Shown here: piece by piece, positions 21,882-34,989 of the stretch
Layout of the letters: each line of letters starts with the position of its first letter
Numbering within the stretch: the stretch's first letter is position 1
NCBI RefSeq assembly: GCF_000699445.3
Contig: NC_067202.1
Location: forward strand, 9,109,458 to 9,173,457
Source of the DNA: Schistosoma haematobium
Taxonomy: Eukaryota > Platyhelminthes > Trematoda > Strigeidida > Schistosomatidae
Direction of reading: 5' to 3'
Length of the DNA: 64,000 nucleotides
The notes under the pieces: generated by a model
Told to the model about the DNA's origin: nothing
The model's database searches: none
The model's input: the letters and a program-made list of their open reading frames with translations, nothing else
Made by a program: the position numbers and the translations under genes

Positions 21882-23371
21882 TCCAATATGAGTTTCATTG
21901 AAGTCAGTGAGAATGTTCGTAGACGTAAGGCCACTGTGAACTTTTCACGTACCTTTGGCTGTCACAGAACCACTTATAATAGAAGGTAGAATAAAATGCG
22001 AGCCGCTTTCATGAAAAAATATGACTTTATTTCGTTTAGTGAGTTTGCTAATGAAAGCACCATAAAAGGTAACTGAGTTCAACAGTGTTGTTTATTAAAT
22101 TGATAGAAGTAAAGAGAGAAATCAGTTGTAATGACAGTACTTCTACTGTTACACCATCCACTAGCAACATCAATCAGAGGCTTTCAGATAATAGTGGTAT
22201 GTACATTAAGTTCATACGTGAAAATATTAATTATAGGATGCACTGAAGTGAACTTGTGCTCTCAGAAGTTCGTAAATCGCAGAGCTGATGAACGACTTTA
22301 TGATGTATATAATGTCAAATACATCGCTGAGCTTTGATAGGTTGTACAAATTGATGCAGAACATATCCGCCGCTATTACTAATTTGAGTATTAACGTGAA
22401 GCAATTACTATATAAGTCCAATGAACGAGAACAACCGCATCAATTCGACTGCGGAATCTCGAGTCAGCAGTTCCCTTTATCATCTGAAGAGGAACTGCAG
22501 ATGCTGGACACTGGTTTGCAGCAGAAAGAAACCAGGGACCTATTTGTAAGTCATCAACATTAATTTGATAATTTGTTCCTATTACAGATGGCAATGGTTA
22601 CGAGGTTATCAAGTGACGATCCGAAAACATCAATGCGGTATGTTCTGTCGCACCTCTTGACACCTGAGGTTGCCAGTAAATTCACGTTACTTGGCACCTC
22701 CTCAAAACGAGCACTTCAGAAATGCCGGTTTTACGGCTGCGTACGAAGCAACTCATATTTATTATTTGAACTTCGGGTGCCTTAACAAATCGCTTTCTGT
22801 CATTCGCTGTCAACGAAAAAGACCTTGCTGAGCTGTACGACATCGCGACACAAGGTTACTTTCACGATATCCGAGACAAAATGATAAAGCGTAATAGAAG
22901 GAAACAAGACCAGGTATGTACTAATTTAAAGTGATAAATTCCCTACGGCTCTATAGTTACAGTCAACAGTATTAACGAACATAACCGTAAGTTCAGCTTC
23001 AAGTAAATGGCTGTGCCAAAGCATGTCATTGAGATATCGTTGTGACTTTTTTTGTTTTTTTTTCACTTCAGAATTTACGGGACGACTGCCTCAATTCTCA
23101 GTAGCCGAACGAACATGGTTGAAGGGAATAGTCTGTGCAATTTTCTTTATGTTCTACCTCATGTTTAATAAACAATTTTTTGTAAAAGAGCTTACTTTAT
23201 TACTTACATGGGAAACTATAGAAGTGTTGAGAATGTGTGTTTGTGTCAGTGAACTTTTGATTAAATGCACATTCCTTATAAATAATACATCACCTATTCC
23301 TTCTTTTGCAGATAATTTCAAATAACAATGAATTAGCAATTGCAATGGAAATGCAAAACAATCAATGCTGA
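21882..23371 (+). CDS. Small multi-exon gene with DUF4806-like domain inside the TIR element
   Basis: Proposed exons: 21882-21985, 22040-22068, 22107-22196, 22237-22267, 22341-22545, 22588-22913, 22963-22986 and 23312-23371. GT/AG ends and phases agree for nearly all; the junction 22267/22341 uses a weaker GTTCGT donor. The start is ATG 21888, or ATG 21822 in a leading mini-exon. The core (22440-22740) reads FPLSSEEELQMLDTGLQ, then MRYVLSHLLTPEVASKF and SSKRALQKCRFYGCVR, which resembles DUF4806 (Thr/Glu-Glu start, R-x-x-L-x-x-L-x-x-x-x-x-A-x-x-F, then basic K-x-x-F-x-x-L). After about 22770 the frame must shift by one to continue TNRFLSFAVNEKDLAELYDI, so this copy has a frameshift or an unseen splice. 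AATAAA lies at 23480. DUF4806 has no established biochemical role. Confidence 0.5.
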
Positions 23372-23514
23372 AGCTTCTGCTCTAATGTTGTACAATAATA
23401 CGCTTTTCCTTTTAAATAAGTTTTTTTAAATATACCGGTTTTCCAGTGCATTGCAGTTTTATTTTGGTCTGTTGTTGAAAATAAAGGCAAACATAGGAGA
23501 CCTTTGGGGTTATG

Positions 23515-23740
23515 TCAATGGATCGAAAGTATGGAGTTCTGTGTGTATTTAGGCGAAAAGTAGACAATTAAGCGTATAAGTAGGCAATTCCACGGAAATT
23601 TAGGCGAAAAGTAGACAATTTGGCGGATATTTAGGCGAAAAGTCGGCAGTTCATCAACAAAGCGGCGAAAAAGGCGACATTCTGATGCGTTTTCCTCTTT
23701 CTCTTCTAAAGCATTTACCCTTTTATTTCCCCTTTTTGGT
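23515..23740. repeat. Right subterminal repeats, about 31-bp tandem units
   Basis: On the minus strand a unit starting TTTTCGCCTAAAT and ending TTG(T/C)CTAC recurs about three times plus one shortened copy (23535-23645). Such repeats next to TIRs often serve as transposase-binding sites; that role is inferred here. Confidence 0.7.
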
Positions 23741-23750
23741 TGTTTGGGAT

Positions 23751-24980
23751 GCTTATTAATAGAAATGTATAACGAACCAAATTGTGTGCCCTTTGGAAAC
23801 AAATTGAGGGATTGAAAGCCAACGGAAATTATTGACGAATTCGCAAGGAAATTTTGTTGATAACTTGTTAACTTCCATCTCCACCAATATTGCTTCAAAT
23901 CACATGATATGACTCAAACCAAAATCAACAAATAGTAATGTATACAGTATACCCATGCAGTGTATAACATTAGTGCATTATTAGTTGAATCATATCCACT
24001 AACACGATATTATAACAACCCGAAAACTTAGAAACGAAAAAGCTAAACACGAAAAATCATACAGAAACTTTGTGAGGACTCACGGAACTAGCTGGTCGAA
24101 CCCTTTCCCGCCAGGAGGATGGCATTGAAATATGTTTCAGATATAGGTACAATATCCAATATCTTTCAGATGAGCTTGCTCAAACTGACCGATATATTTA
24201 AGTTCACTTTCTGTAGCCGCCTCACGGTTCTTGTTGTTAAATGTTGTCCAATGTGGGTATTTCAGGCATTCTGTCACAGTTACTCCAGGGAAGTTGATGG
24301 GTGGATGAATACGCTTGTTTTAGGGAAGTAGGAGTTCTAGAAGAAAGAATTTTCTTATCGTGGCGCTCAGTAAGCTAAGCCGGATTCTAGGAACCTTGAG
24401 AGACTATTGAATAATTCAAACTCGAATTTAGTTTTGGACGTGCCACGAAACAAGTAGAATTTACTCCACGTCATTACCATGACGGATGTGCGAAATAGAG
24501 TGGTTTAGTTTCGAATTGAAATCTTAAGAGCTGTCGCTTGTTGGCTCAATAGATGAAAGCCTTGTGAACGAAAAAAAACAATAGTTATGCATTTACGAAG
24601 TAGAATGTGTCCTAGATTTCACCTATAGTAAGGAAAGATGACCAGACGCTGCTAAGCATAGCAAGCTACAAAGACGGGCAGTCATCGGCGTCCACATGGA
24701 ATATGGCCAAGATTGACTGAAATCATGGTTGTGTTGCCCCTATTTTTCTCTGCAAGCAAGTTCCCCGAGCAAATTGTTTAGAGGTAATCGATCTCTTTAT
24801 TGAAACTACCACTTCTGGCAAGTATTCTAGCTCAAGTCAATTAGCCAAGCATCATAGACATATCTCTACGCATTCGATGGGAGACACTTTTCCCAATATC
24901 TAGGCAGCTACCTCAGAAGTCTCGCATTCAGATGATTATGTCTACAATTACATATCCTCTTTCTTCCGACCACGTGGTGA
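23751..24980. other. No supported gene
   Basis: AT-rich sequence. Around 24100-24450 and 24600-24900 it is slightly GC-richer and looks like decayed retroelement, but I cannot name it. Confidence 0.4.
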
Positions 24981-24984
24981 CTTA

Positions 24985-25260
24985 TAGTGATATCTGAAGC
25001 ATGGACTAACAGTAATATTTCCGACCTACGTATATCTCTTGTTAACTATTTCTTATATAGAAGCGATAGACTGAAAGGACGAGGAGGAGGATGCCTTATT
25101 TACACTCACTCTAGCCTAAACTCACTACTATGTGATATCCCAGAACTAAACAAACTGAAGGATTCATTGTGAATGTCAACGGCATCAGGCACCCTGGAAG
25201 TGATTGCCATACTGCATGTTTTATTCTGGATGCTTTTGGATCATTACTACTCCTCACGAA
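24985..25260 (+). mobile_element. CR1-like endonuclease fragment
   Basis: 24987-25172 encodes SEAWTNSNISD...YRSDRLKGRGGGCLIYTHSSL, the ISETW...RxDRxxxxGGGxxIY block of CR1-type endonucleases, followed by a stop and decayed sequence. A short related piece is at 38460-38580. Confidence 0.65.
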
Positions 25261-25699
25261 TGGTGTTATATATGTCGTCTACTGAATAATCTAATTTTCA
25301 AAAATAACCCAGGCAAGTTCAACTATTTTACCTAATGATTTTTTGTACTTAACATGTATATGTTTTCCAGTTGCTTTTGCCATATATTTGTAAGTGTCCC
25401 TAGGCTAAATGCAGTAACTTCTTATGGAATGTTTATAACGCGTCATATTCCTGCCTGAAGTTTCACAAGCATTCTTAACTTTGAATTTATTTATCTGGTC
25501 ATGTTCATTATTTTTAAATTGTCATATACGTCAACAACCTGCTTGTTAACCTGGCCCGTACATACGTTACACTATATCTTCATGTCTTCTAAATTTAGAA
25601 ACCATCTGAATCGCCTTTAACATTTATCAATAAACCCATCATAGTCGTTGTTGCTAATCGTATTTGGGTTTATGGGTTGTTTTATCATATTATTAGCCT

Positions 25700-27360
25700 A
25701 AAATGCGAACATAGTTTAGATAATAAGATTGAAAATTTGGGTACTATCAACTGCACTATTAAAATAACTAAATCCCCAGGTAGCTGTTGGTTAAATAAAC
25801 GTTTAAAATCAAAACTCCGTAGCCTACTAGAATTAACACTAAACGAATATTTCTGAATTGAAATTTATAATTAAATTAGGCGTCTCGGATTCTTTAACGT
25901 TATAAATTTCTGATAACTTCAAATCATCTAAAGCAAAGCAACAATACCTATTTTTCCACTGACTAATCCTCATTCAACACTATAACTAGTTAAACATAAT
26001 AGTTTCAGGATATCGTCATAAAGCATTGTCATAACTTGACAATCACGTAATATGACTGATAAAATTAATGAAACTATTAACGAAATCGGTCAACAAATTG
26101 ACTTATAATTACCATTAAATAGTGTTGTTTTCTTGGTATCTTCATCCATCACAGATGATTACAGTATGTTTCTCTATCAGTTGCTCATTCAGTAAATATC
26201 TCAAAACCTTGCCAGTCTTATTGATGGTTTAGCGACACAATCATGCATGCAAATAATCAGTATAAGCAGTCGAGCAAATCTCCTGCAAACTGAAAACATC
26301 AATGTCGAATTTACCCCAACACTGACTAAGGTTCAAGCCATTATCATAGACATGAGTTGGGAGTGTACTCCCCTTGCTCACAACTTATGTTCTCCCTGAT
26401 AATCACATGAGCATCACTCACTATTTAATCATCTTGTAAAAATTATTTAGTCAAATACATCTTGCAGCACCACATTACCTAGGAATATGACACATATGCT
26501 TAACTGATTTCAATAACTTATAACCATTATATCTCAATTAAGCCGTATTCCGCTTTATGATAAACCGCGTACTTGCAACTAACTTGTATGCCCAATCAGC
26601 CGGCAAGTATAAATATAAATAAATAGTCTGCTGCAGATCAGAACATTGAGTCTAGAGCGTGTCTCTTACGAATGCAATCGTGTTTAACGAATCGCTCTTA
26701 GTTATCTGTTCAAAATTCATATAATTATCACTCACGTATTTAAATTTTGTTTTGATAACCCTTCATGTGTATTAGTAGTATTACTAAATTCTATTACGGT
26801 CAAGTAAAAATGAGGTTGAGAAAATCTCCTCGTAACTAAATAAACTGTGTCAAACTAACTGGAACACTAGTTGGAACTCTTCTACATGGTAATATTTTTG
26901 TTCCTTCAGTTAGTCTACTAATACAAATGCAATCGAAAATCAACTCATGGACAACTTACTAGCATTAACGTTATTTGATTTTATAATTTAAACCAAAACT
27001 AATACCAATATTAACATTTCTACAATAATGATTACTTTTAATATTTCTAAACACAAAATACTTACTACCTATACGTTATTAACCAACGGCTATCAACACT
27101 CATCTTTTTATTATTGTTATTGTGATCCCATTTTTTATAGCTCAAATAATCTTCACCCGAATTCTCATTTCAAGCGTGTTAAGCTTGAAGACAGATATTT
27201 TAAAATTATTACATGTATTTCTCGACCAGGTGCTGCCGCCTTCTTTTTGATTTATCTTTCAGCTTATCAATATCCGGAGGGTTCTACTTATTCTTGGTAA
27301 CCTCCGGCGTGCGACAATCCCATCCAACTTGGTATCGAACCAATACCACGTTGATTCTGG
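25700..27360. other. AT-rich stretch, nothing recognised
   Basis: No coding frame with family similarity, no tandem repeat and no RNA gene seen. Confidence 0.5.
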
Positions 27361-27373
27361 TGGGAGAGTAGTG

Positions 27374-27787
27374 TAGTGGCATTGGACAATAACCACACAA
27401 TCCTCAAAGCCGAATATGAGACAACTCAGAAAATAGATATTCAATATTTAACGCGGAGAAATACCTAACGATGGAGAAGGCGCGAACAATGAGTTGAATG
27501 AATTGGAGTTGATCGAATATCATGGCTCGGCCATGCAGGTGTGGTCCCTACTGAATGTTACCTTATATCCTTTATTCCGATTAAATATACTGTTCTATCT
27601 TTAGCCTAAGCTTGTTCTACATCATGTATTGGTGATTGTTACGATACGATGAGTTGATGTAGACGATGATGTGACTTCCACGTAAGATCTTATGGATTAG
27701 GCAGTTATATCATGACAAATCTACAATTATAGGATTAGGTCTATTATTAGCGCAGTACTAATATCATAGTGGACCATAATTCTACAG
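27374..27787 (-). repeat. LTR-like dispersed repeat, copy A
   Basis: It is bounded by TGTAG...CTACA and is the reverse complement, with few mismatches, of 37543-37953. The short inverted TG...CA ends suggest a solo LTR, but no target-site duplication is obvious and no LTR-retroelement family is assigned. Confidence 0.6.
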
Positions 27788-27889
27788 TGTCACTAAGTAT
27801 ACTTCCGGTGGTTTGCAATGTCCTAATATATCGATATCTACTGCATGACTGATCATGTAATTATTGCAACTATTTCGCCTGTTAGTTAT

Positions 27890-29105
27890 TGCGCAGTTCC
27901 CGACCGTAGCTGCTACCTTGACGGGGTGGTCGGGCTTGCCTATCGTGATGACCCAACCGAGCTATACTGGCTGGAGCATATGTTGCTGTAGGTTCTACCA
28001 TGCCAGGCAGGTCGATTGGAGAACGATAAGACTAAAAGCAGCAACTCAAGGTCTGAGGGTGAAGTCGTACTGCTGACAGTAGAGGGGTGTGACAACAGTA
28101 AGGTGTTCTCCTCGGACAACCAGCATCTACAGCGATGCTGCCTTCTCACAAGAAAGGAAGGGGTTAGAAAAGTCAACCCTAAAAATGTCACACCTCACCT
28201 TACCTCACGGATTTCCGTCTCCGGCGGTAAGGCCCTTTGAAGAACGGAGCCAGCACGTCAAAAACCTCCTACAAAAAGGCTGTGTGCGATGGGCTTCAAG
28301 CAGTTGTCCCCTGGGCTCTGCGGTCACGCTCCCAGGTTGTTGAGGCCGACATCAAATCGGATTCCTTTTCAGGTTCCTCAACAAATGCCCTTTCACGGTG
28401 TGGGCAGCCGGGAAGTGACACCAGCCCTCATATACGTAACAGCACACGAGACCAAGTTAATCACATCCAAATCCTTCGCACACCTCCTAATACCACTCTT
28501 ATCTCCCCGACTAACTCTTCTCACGTCCTTTTTCACCTCACACCGCTAAGGCAAACGATTCGAGTACGCGGAAAGTACGTAACATGTCTGGGGCACGCGT
28601 TACGTATGCTCAACGACCGACTGCCTCGACGTGCTATGTTCAGTGGTATAGGAGTAGGTTGGAAGAAAGCTAGGGGCAGCCAGATCAAAACATGGCACAA
28701 GTCTATGAAGTCACTGACAAGTGGACTGAGTCATGTTGGTAGGTGTAGACTACCTGGTTGGGGACCACGAGATGATAGCAACCGATGGTTAGAGACCCTG
28801 AATGACATGGCTCAAAATCGTTTACAATGGCGCAGGTGCATACACTCTTTGTGTTCTCCCGAATTCCGATCTCCCGATTCCTCCTTGTCTCTTTTTTTTC
28901 TCTTCTCAAATTTATTTCACTGGATCATACTCTTTAAATAACATCTTCAAAACTTAATCTTCCCGATTACTGCTTATACTCTTACTCTTACCTCTACCAC
29001 TACGGGATTTGAATCGACAACTGCATCTCTGTGCTAAGGTGGTGTGGCAACTCGAGCTGATGTAGGTACGTACGAAGTTCTATGTTGTTACTGACTGACA
29101 TTGCA
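27890..29105 (+). mobile_element. Second-family non-LTR element with internal deletion
   Basis: 27890-28555 is a GC-rich leader/ORF start, joined to the C-terminal end. 28561-28860 encodes VTCLGHALRMLNDRLPRRAMF, WKKARGSQIKTWHKSMKSL, RLPGWGPRD and WLETLNDMAQNRLQWRRC. The 3' region ends TTACTGACTGAC near 29100. Both ends are kept and the RT core is missing. Confidence 0.75.
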
Positions 29106-29399
29106 CAGTTACTACGACTGGGTGTTGCACAGACACGAATTCGAACTGTATTGCCTGATTGATTATCAACACAACCGTAGTGCTATCGGTTCCTAACCAA
29201 ATGATCTTCGGTGTAAAACATAGGATTACTGAGAAGATTCACTTTCATTATGTTGCACTAAGAGAAGGTCAACAATGGTGGATGCAAGAAAAGTCACTCA
29301 GTCGGGTGGCATGGCTCAGCCTTGTAGACGTGGTCATTCTGTATAACTCGTATTTACTCATATTAAATATATACCGTTCAAATGTGTTCTTCTGAAGTA

Positions 29400-30110
29400 T
29401 TATTTACCATACTTCTAACGATCACGATAAGGTGAGTCAGTGTAGACAAAGATGGGACTTTCAAGTGCAATCTTGTAGATTAGGTAATGACACCATTACA
29501 AATCTACAATTCGAGGATTAGGTCCATTATTATGGCATTACTAATAACGAAATAAACCATAATTCTACACAACTCTTTGTGTTGATATTTAAACCAACAT
29601 TTTTAGAAGCATGGAATTCATTTACACTAGTGTCAATTTCTTCTGGGTTCTGAATTTTAAAGGATTCTAGAGTGTTTAGCATTTTTAGCATACTTGTAAA
29701 GTTGAAGGTTTATGGTCTACTATGATATTAGTACTGCGCTAATAATAGACCTAATCCTATAATTGTAGATTTGTCATGATATAACTGCCTAATCCATAAG
29801 ATCTTACGTGGAAGTCACATCATCGTCTACACCAATTCATTACATCGTAACAATTAGCAATACATGATGGAGAGCAAGCTTAGGCTAGAGATAAAACAAT
29901 ATATTTGATATGAATAAAAGATATAAGGTAACATTCACCAGGGACCACGCATGCATAGCCGAGCTATGCCACACGATCAACTCCAATGAATTCAATTTAT
30001 TCTTCCCGCCTTCTTCATCGTTACGTTTTTCTCCGTGTTAGATGGTGAATGTCTATTTCTCTCACTGCCTCATATTAAGGCCCAATGACACTACAGATAT
30101 ATTGTTATTC
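29400..30110. repeat. Two LTR-like copies in inverted orientation around a short spacer
   Basis: 29400-29577 (same orientation as 27374-27787, diverged) and 29711-30110 (orientation of 37543-37953) face each other across about 130 bp, forming an imperfect large hairpin. Confidence 0.6.
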
Positions 30111-30410
30111 CTAATTGTTTTGAGCTATAAATACTTTCAGTCCCGGGATTGTTAATATAAGGCACTTTGTACTTACGATATAATTTGTTTACACCGAGCA
30201 CACAGTTTGTGTTGTTATAGAATCCAAAACGAGTCCTTCAAAAATGCTTCATGCGCCATACGAAAGAATGTAGTTCATCTTCATCAAATAAATTTTGGCT
30301 CATCAGCTGCGTGTTCAGACCAAATACTGAAATTTCGGTCACTGTAATCTTAACTAAATATCATCAGTATGCTGTGATACAGTAGATGGAACAGAAGTTT
30401 GGAGACAAAA

Positions 30411-30680
30411 GTAGCCAATACATGATGTAGAACAAGCTTAGGCTAGAGATAGAACAATATATTTAATCGGAATAAAAGATATAAGGTAACATTCAACAGG
30501 GACCACGCCTCCAAGGCCGAGCCATGCCATTCATTCAACTCCAATTAATTCAATTCATTGTTCTCGTCTTTTCCATCGTTAGACATTTCTCCGCGTTAAA
30601 TACTGAATATCTATTTTCCGAATAGTCTCGTGTTCAGCTTTGAGGATTGTGTGGTTATGATCCAATGCCACTACAGGTTC
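30411..30680 (+). repeat. LTR-like repeat, partial copy
   Basis: Matches the right two-thirds of 37543-37953, ending with CCAATGCCACTACA. Confidence 0.65.
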
Positions 30681-31955
30681 TCTTCGAATCAGACTTCATT
30701 TCATCATCTTTAGGAACACAACGCGCTTGCGACCGTGATTACGAATGTCCATGTTATCTTGCAATTTTTCCATGCCATCCATATGATGACAGTACCCATT
30801 GTTATCACTATTTACTGAGAGAGCATCTAACACGTCTGAAATGGCGAGGATTGGCATAAGCTTGCCTGTTTCTTGATGAATAGCGTGGCACGAATAGTTG
30901 ATTGTACTGTTTTATTGTTCCTTTTTCCTACATTTAGCTGGATGCTTGGAGTTAGGGGCTTTCGAAACGTTCCGAGGTATGATTAAAAAGTGATTATTGG
31001 CAGATGGATTGAAGAAAGTGTAAAATTAGAAACGTAGGTGCAAAAGAAGGTGGAGGGCTCAATGTAGTTCGGAAACCAAGACCAGTGTTTCAATCAAGTG
31101 TAAAAGTATCGCGAGCATTAATGAAGATGACAAATGAAAGAGGGTAAAACAGCTGATAGATCTCAGTAGAGATATAATATGTAAGCATATTGTTAGATGT
31201 AAAATAGTATAAAAATGTGCATGTCAGACAGATTTTAATCTAGAGATAACACGGAAAGATATTGCTTAGATAAATAAAACAGCCTCGATATGTCGGTATT
31301 CTATATCAAATTATGAAAATGAGTGGTGTTTGTGGTACATATATAAATTAAATTCCGGCATTAGTTAAAATTGGAGTGTGACAGTACTCAGCGTTAAAGA
31401 AGATTAATATAGTCCAAAATTAATATACTTTATATCCAAAATATATGGAGAGGTTTATTAGGTAAATGTGGTTACAGACTCATCAAAATTTATGCTTCAT
31501 CCTCTCTTCTTTAGTCTCCAAAGAAGTCTGTGGCCTAATTTTCAGTTCTTCAAAGTCGCAACGATTTTAAGACGTGATATAATGAACAGTCTATCTGTAT
31601 CAAACGGTCAATGGATTCAAAGGCTTTTGCGAGAAGATACATTTAGGAATAGACCACCACCACAGTTATCAGGTCAGCTTCAAGTCTTAGTAGGTGATAA
31701 CTGTGTGTGGAGCAGTCTTAAAACATAGATAAGTATAAACTCTCCCAAGCTATATTCAACGATGTTTGGATGCTTAAAACACGGGAACCTCACCTCACTT
31801 AGCTTGTATTGTAGAAAACGTAATGGAGAGAGGTCCTCTAAGTGTATCACGTTCGATAAATCTAACAAAAAGGAAATTCGTTAAAAGAACCAGTGATAGC
31901 AGGACTCAATTCGATTTTTAAAAGTGTCACAGAGACTGTCACAAAAATGGGAACG
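30681..31955. other. No supported gene
   Basis: AT-rich. The 86-codon frame at 31468-31728 has no domain or splice support. Confidence 0.45.
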
Positions 31956-31959
31956 AATC

Positions 31960-32780
31960 ATCTGAACAAGAGCAAGTTACAAACGTCCAGACGATCTGCA
32001 CTGCTCTGTTAGTTCCGCTGGAAGTTCTAAGCCTAATTAGGCAGATAAAGTCAACCATTTGCTTGACCTGAACAGACTCACGAGAATATGCAGGTCACAG
32101 CGACTGGGAAGGGGTGCGTAAATGGTTTTACAATCGAGACAGAAATTCATGCTTGAACGTTTTGGTAAATATCGGTGCTACCCTTAGTATCATTCGTGTG
32201 AATAAAACTGGGCTTAGCTGGAAAAGTTCCCCAGTTGCACTTCAAGCTGCCAACCAAACTAAAATCGTGACGTTTGGATAGAAAACGATAACACTAAACT
32301 TGGGGTTAAGAGCACGATTCCCCTGGCTGTTCATCTCAGCCTATTTAGATCTGGCAATACAATAAATGGACTTTATAGGAAGATATGGATTTCTGGTGGA
32401 TACCGAGAAGCAACGTTCGACACTTAAAGGAGCTTCAGGTTACACAAAAGATGACGCAAGTCACACTGCTTCTCTAAATTAGACAAAAACTCCACTAACA
32501 ATAGTCGCCAAGTTCCAGGATGCACTTGCGGCATTTTTAAACCTGACAAAATTCAACCCAATTCTTCCAAATATAAGCTAAAGGTAAGCCATCTAATCAA
32601 AACCGAAGGCGCCCCTGTGTTCGCTAAACCTAGTAAGCCAGCACTAAGTAAGATTAAAACGCTGGGGCCGGATTCAACTGAATACTACAACTGGGTATTA
32701 TCCGTCTGCCGGATAGCCACTGAGGATCCCGTCTATATATGAGGCACGCTCAATTATCGATGTGTTGAAAATAGCGAAGT
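31960..32780 (+). mobile_element. Degenerate Ty3/gypsy protease and RT start
   Basis: Around 32165-32240 the frame reads VNIGATLSIIRVNKT, a retropepsin motif in which the catalytic Asp-Thr/Ser-Gly is altered to Asn-Ile-Gly. Downstream pieces include QMDFIGRYGFLVDT, SHLIKTEGAPVFAKPSKPALSKIK (start of gypsy RT) and many stops and frameshifts. Non-functional remnant. Confidence 0.7.
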
Positions 32781-32789
32781 TGACCAAGT

Positions 32790-34850
32790 ACGTTAAGCTG
32801 AACAACTAAGATACCGAATTTCGTAACCTAAATCAGTTAATACCCGTAAATAGTCACGGGATACATATAAACTCAAGGATCTAAACACTTGTAAACACGC
32901 CTGGATAGGGTTAACAAAGTGAAAGCACTTCATTTGAAAGTAATAAGGCAGGAATACACCGACACAGTAGGCTAAACCCGGTTTATCTGGATAACAAACC
33001 ATTGTACTTATTTTTAGACTGTTTACCTGACAAAACAATTACGGAAATCATTATACTCGGCGCTCAGTTTCTGTCCAACTGTTCTTTCTAATCTTGACGA
33101 ATATTCGTATAAGTTACAGAATCGACAGATGATAATCAGAATTCTCCACAAGACGGTCAGATGAACTCAATCGATTATTCAAACAGGGATATTTGCAGTC
33201 TTGACTTAAGCTTAAAACGACAAATTAAAACAATTTTTACTTACCGTTTGATTGCTAACGGTGAAAATATTTTTAAAAAATGGTGCCGAAATTGTGGCAG
33301 TCTCAAGTAACATCTTACCCGATCCCTTCCAAATCTTTTAATTCTGACGCATGAGTACTGTATTCGTTTTTATATTAAGTATTTAAACGGTCTATTGAAA
33401 TTGGGAACACCACATTAGTAGAGGTAAGTCACAAAGGAACGAAGAGTCTTTGACTAAGGTGAGTGGTTTAATAATAATAATTTATTCTCAAGTAACAGTT
33501 TGTTACATGAGGCATTCCAGTTTACAGGCAAGACCAAATTGTTACATGTGGTACAACTTCCATTGTAGTAAACTACTCAGATGGGCTGATATTTTATATG
33601 ATATGAATGTAGATAGTTTTAGTCAGTATCACAGTTGATGCGCTTTATGTAAGTTGCGCTGCGACGTGTAATTGATAGTCGAGAATAAATCCATTGAAGG
33701 TGGGAGCTTCTAGAAATCGCAACCTTATATCCCTTTGGAATATCTGAGGCGTTAATGATGGTGAAGGATGAAGTCACCCGTTCCATATCTGTTTTCAGCG
33801 GCATAACTCAAGGGGGGCTGAAAAAGGGTGCAAAAAGAAAGGATGAGAAGAGGAGCAGACAATGTTCATGAAGGAATAGTTAAGGTATGACTGCTCAGTC
33901 CAATTCTCTTTTATTAAGGTATTTATTAAGCAAGAACATTACAATAGGTTAAAAAAAATAAGTGTGAACAAGGTATTAGTGGATAAACAACTGACAAATG
34001 GAGATGGTTCAGAAAAGAGCTAAAAGCATGGGATTATGTGTAGTTACAAAATATAGTGCTTAAAACAGTATTATGATACACAAATGGCTGTCTCCTTCTT
34101 TTGTCGAAGCTACTGAAGCCCTCTTTTAGATTTTATAGGGTCTTGAGTCGGCTTCGTTTCTAGCGAATTGTCTAGTTTGCTTGTAATAGGATTATTGGGT
34201 AAGAAGTGAAACCAATTCAAAGTTCTAAACACGGTTTAATCAGGTATTTCGCATAATAAATCAGCATCAACACCATTAGTTCGTGACATTCCACTAGATC
34301 ATAAGGAGTCTTAATTAAACAAAATGTTTTACCCTACAGACATGGGTGGGTTGAAGTTATCTCCCCACCATCATGTTTGCTGGTCAGTAACGCCACCCTC
34401 CCTCCTTTTGTGATATTAGATCTCTTACATTTGTGGTAAGTATGAATACTGCTTTAATCAAGGCCCAAAGTTGGAATACACTGTCTCTACTAGTTCCATG
34501 TTACAAGCAAATCAGATAGTTAAAACATTTGTATTATGGGTAAGATATTCATTTAGTATATCACACTGCTATGAAGATAACTAATGGTGAAAGTTAAAAA
34601 ACAGGTTAGAATATATGTGGCTTAAAGATGGTAAGGACTAATAGCAAATCAAAGGATATGAAAGAGTATAAAATTGTAAAGTTTTCAGGGTAAGAAAAAT
34701 AAAAAACTGCGCAACTCACAAGACTTTAGGACATTTTGAGCTTCGTATGACCAGCCTAAGTAGATCAACATCCATAAGGTTTGTGAGTTATCTGTCTACT
34801 TGCAATAGAAAAAAAGGACATGACACTTAGGAAGAATAATGTATATTTAA
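32790..34850. other. No supported gene
   Basis: Mostly AT-rich. Short frames (32793-33038, 33450-33638, 33619-33804) lack support. It may include decayed retroelement sequence. Confidence 0.4.
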
Positions 34851-34989
34851 GCAGTAGAGATTTGGAAAATGAAAGCGAGGGTTAGGAGCATAAGGCCATG
34901 ATTAATAAACAATGAATAATAGGAAAGGATAAACCATATGTTCTGTAATTCAGTTATATTCAAATTAATAACAATGGGGCTTGTTAAAT

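Larger units (their letters stand above)
21451..23750 (+). mobile_element. 2.3-kb terminal-inverted-repeat element carrying a DUF4806-like gene
   Basis: The ends are inverted: both start ATCCCAAACAACC when read inward (21451-21463 and 23750-23738), with about 30 bp of good match and a shared inner AATGTCGC-TTTTTCGC block. The subterminal regions are long and repetitive (21480-21610; 23515-23740). The interior holds one small multi-exon gene (21882-23371). I recognise no transposase and see no clear target-site duplication. It could be a non-autonomous DNA transposon, an element moved by an unrecognised protein, or a host gene flanked by repeats. Confidence 0.6.

Noticed and set aside
29400..30110. 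Possible DNA transposon with terminal inverted repeats
   Set aside because: The inverted halves are two independent copies of a dispersed repeat also found singly elsewhere, and the spacer encodes nothing.
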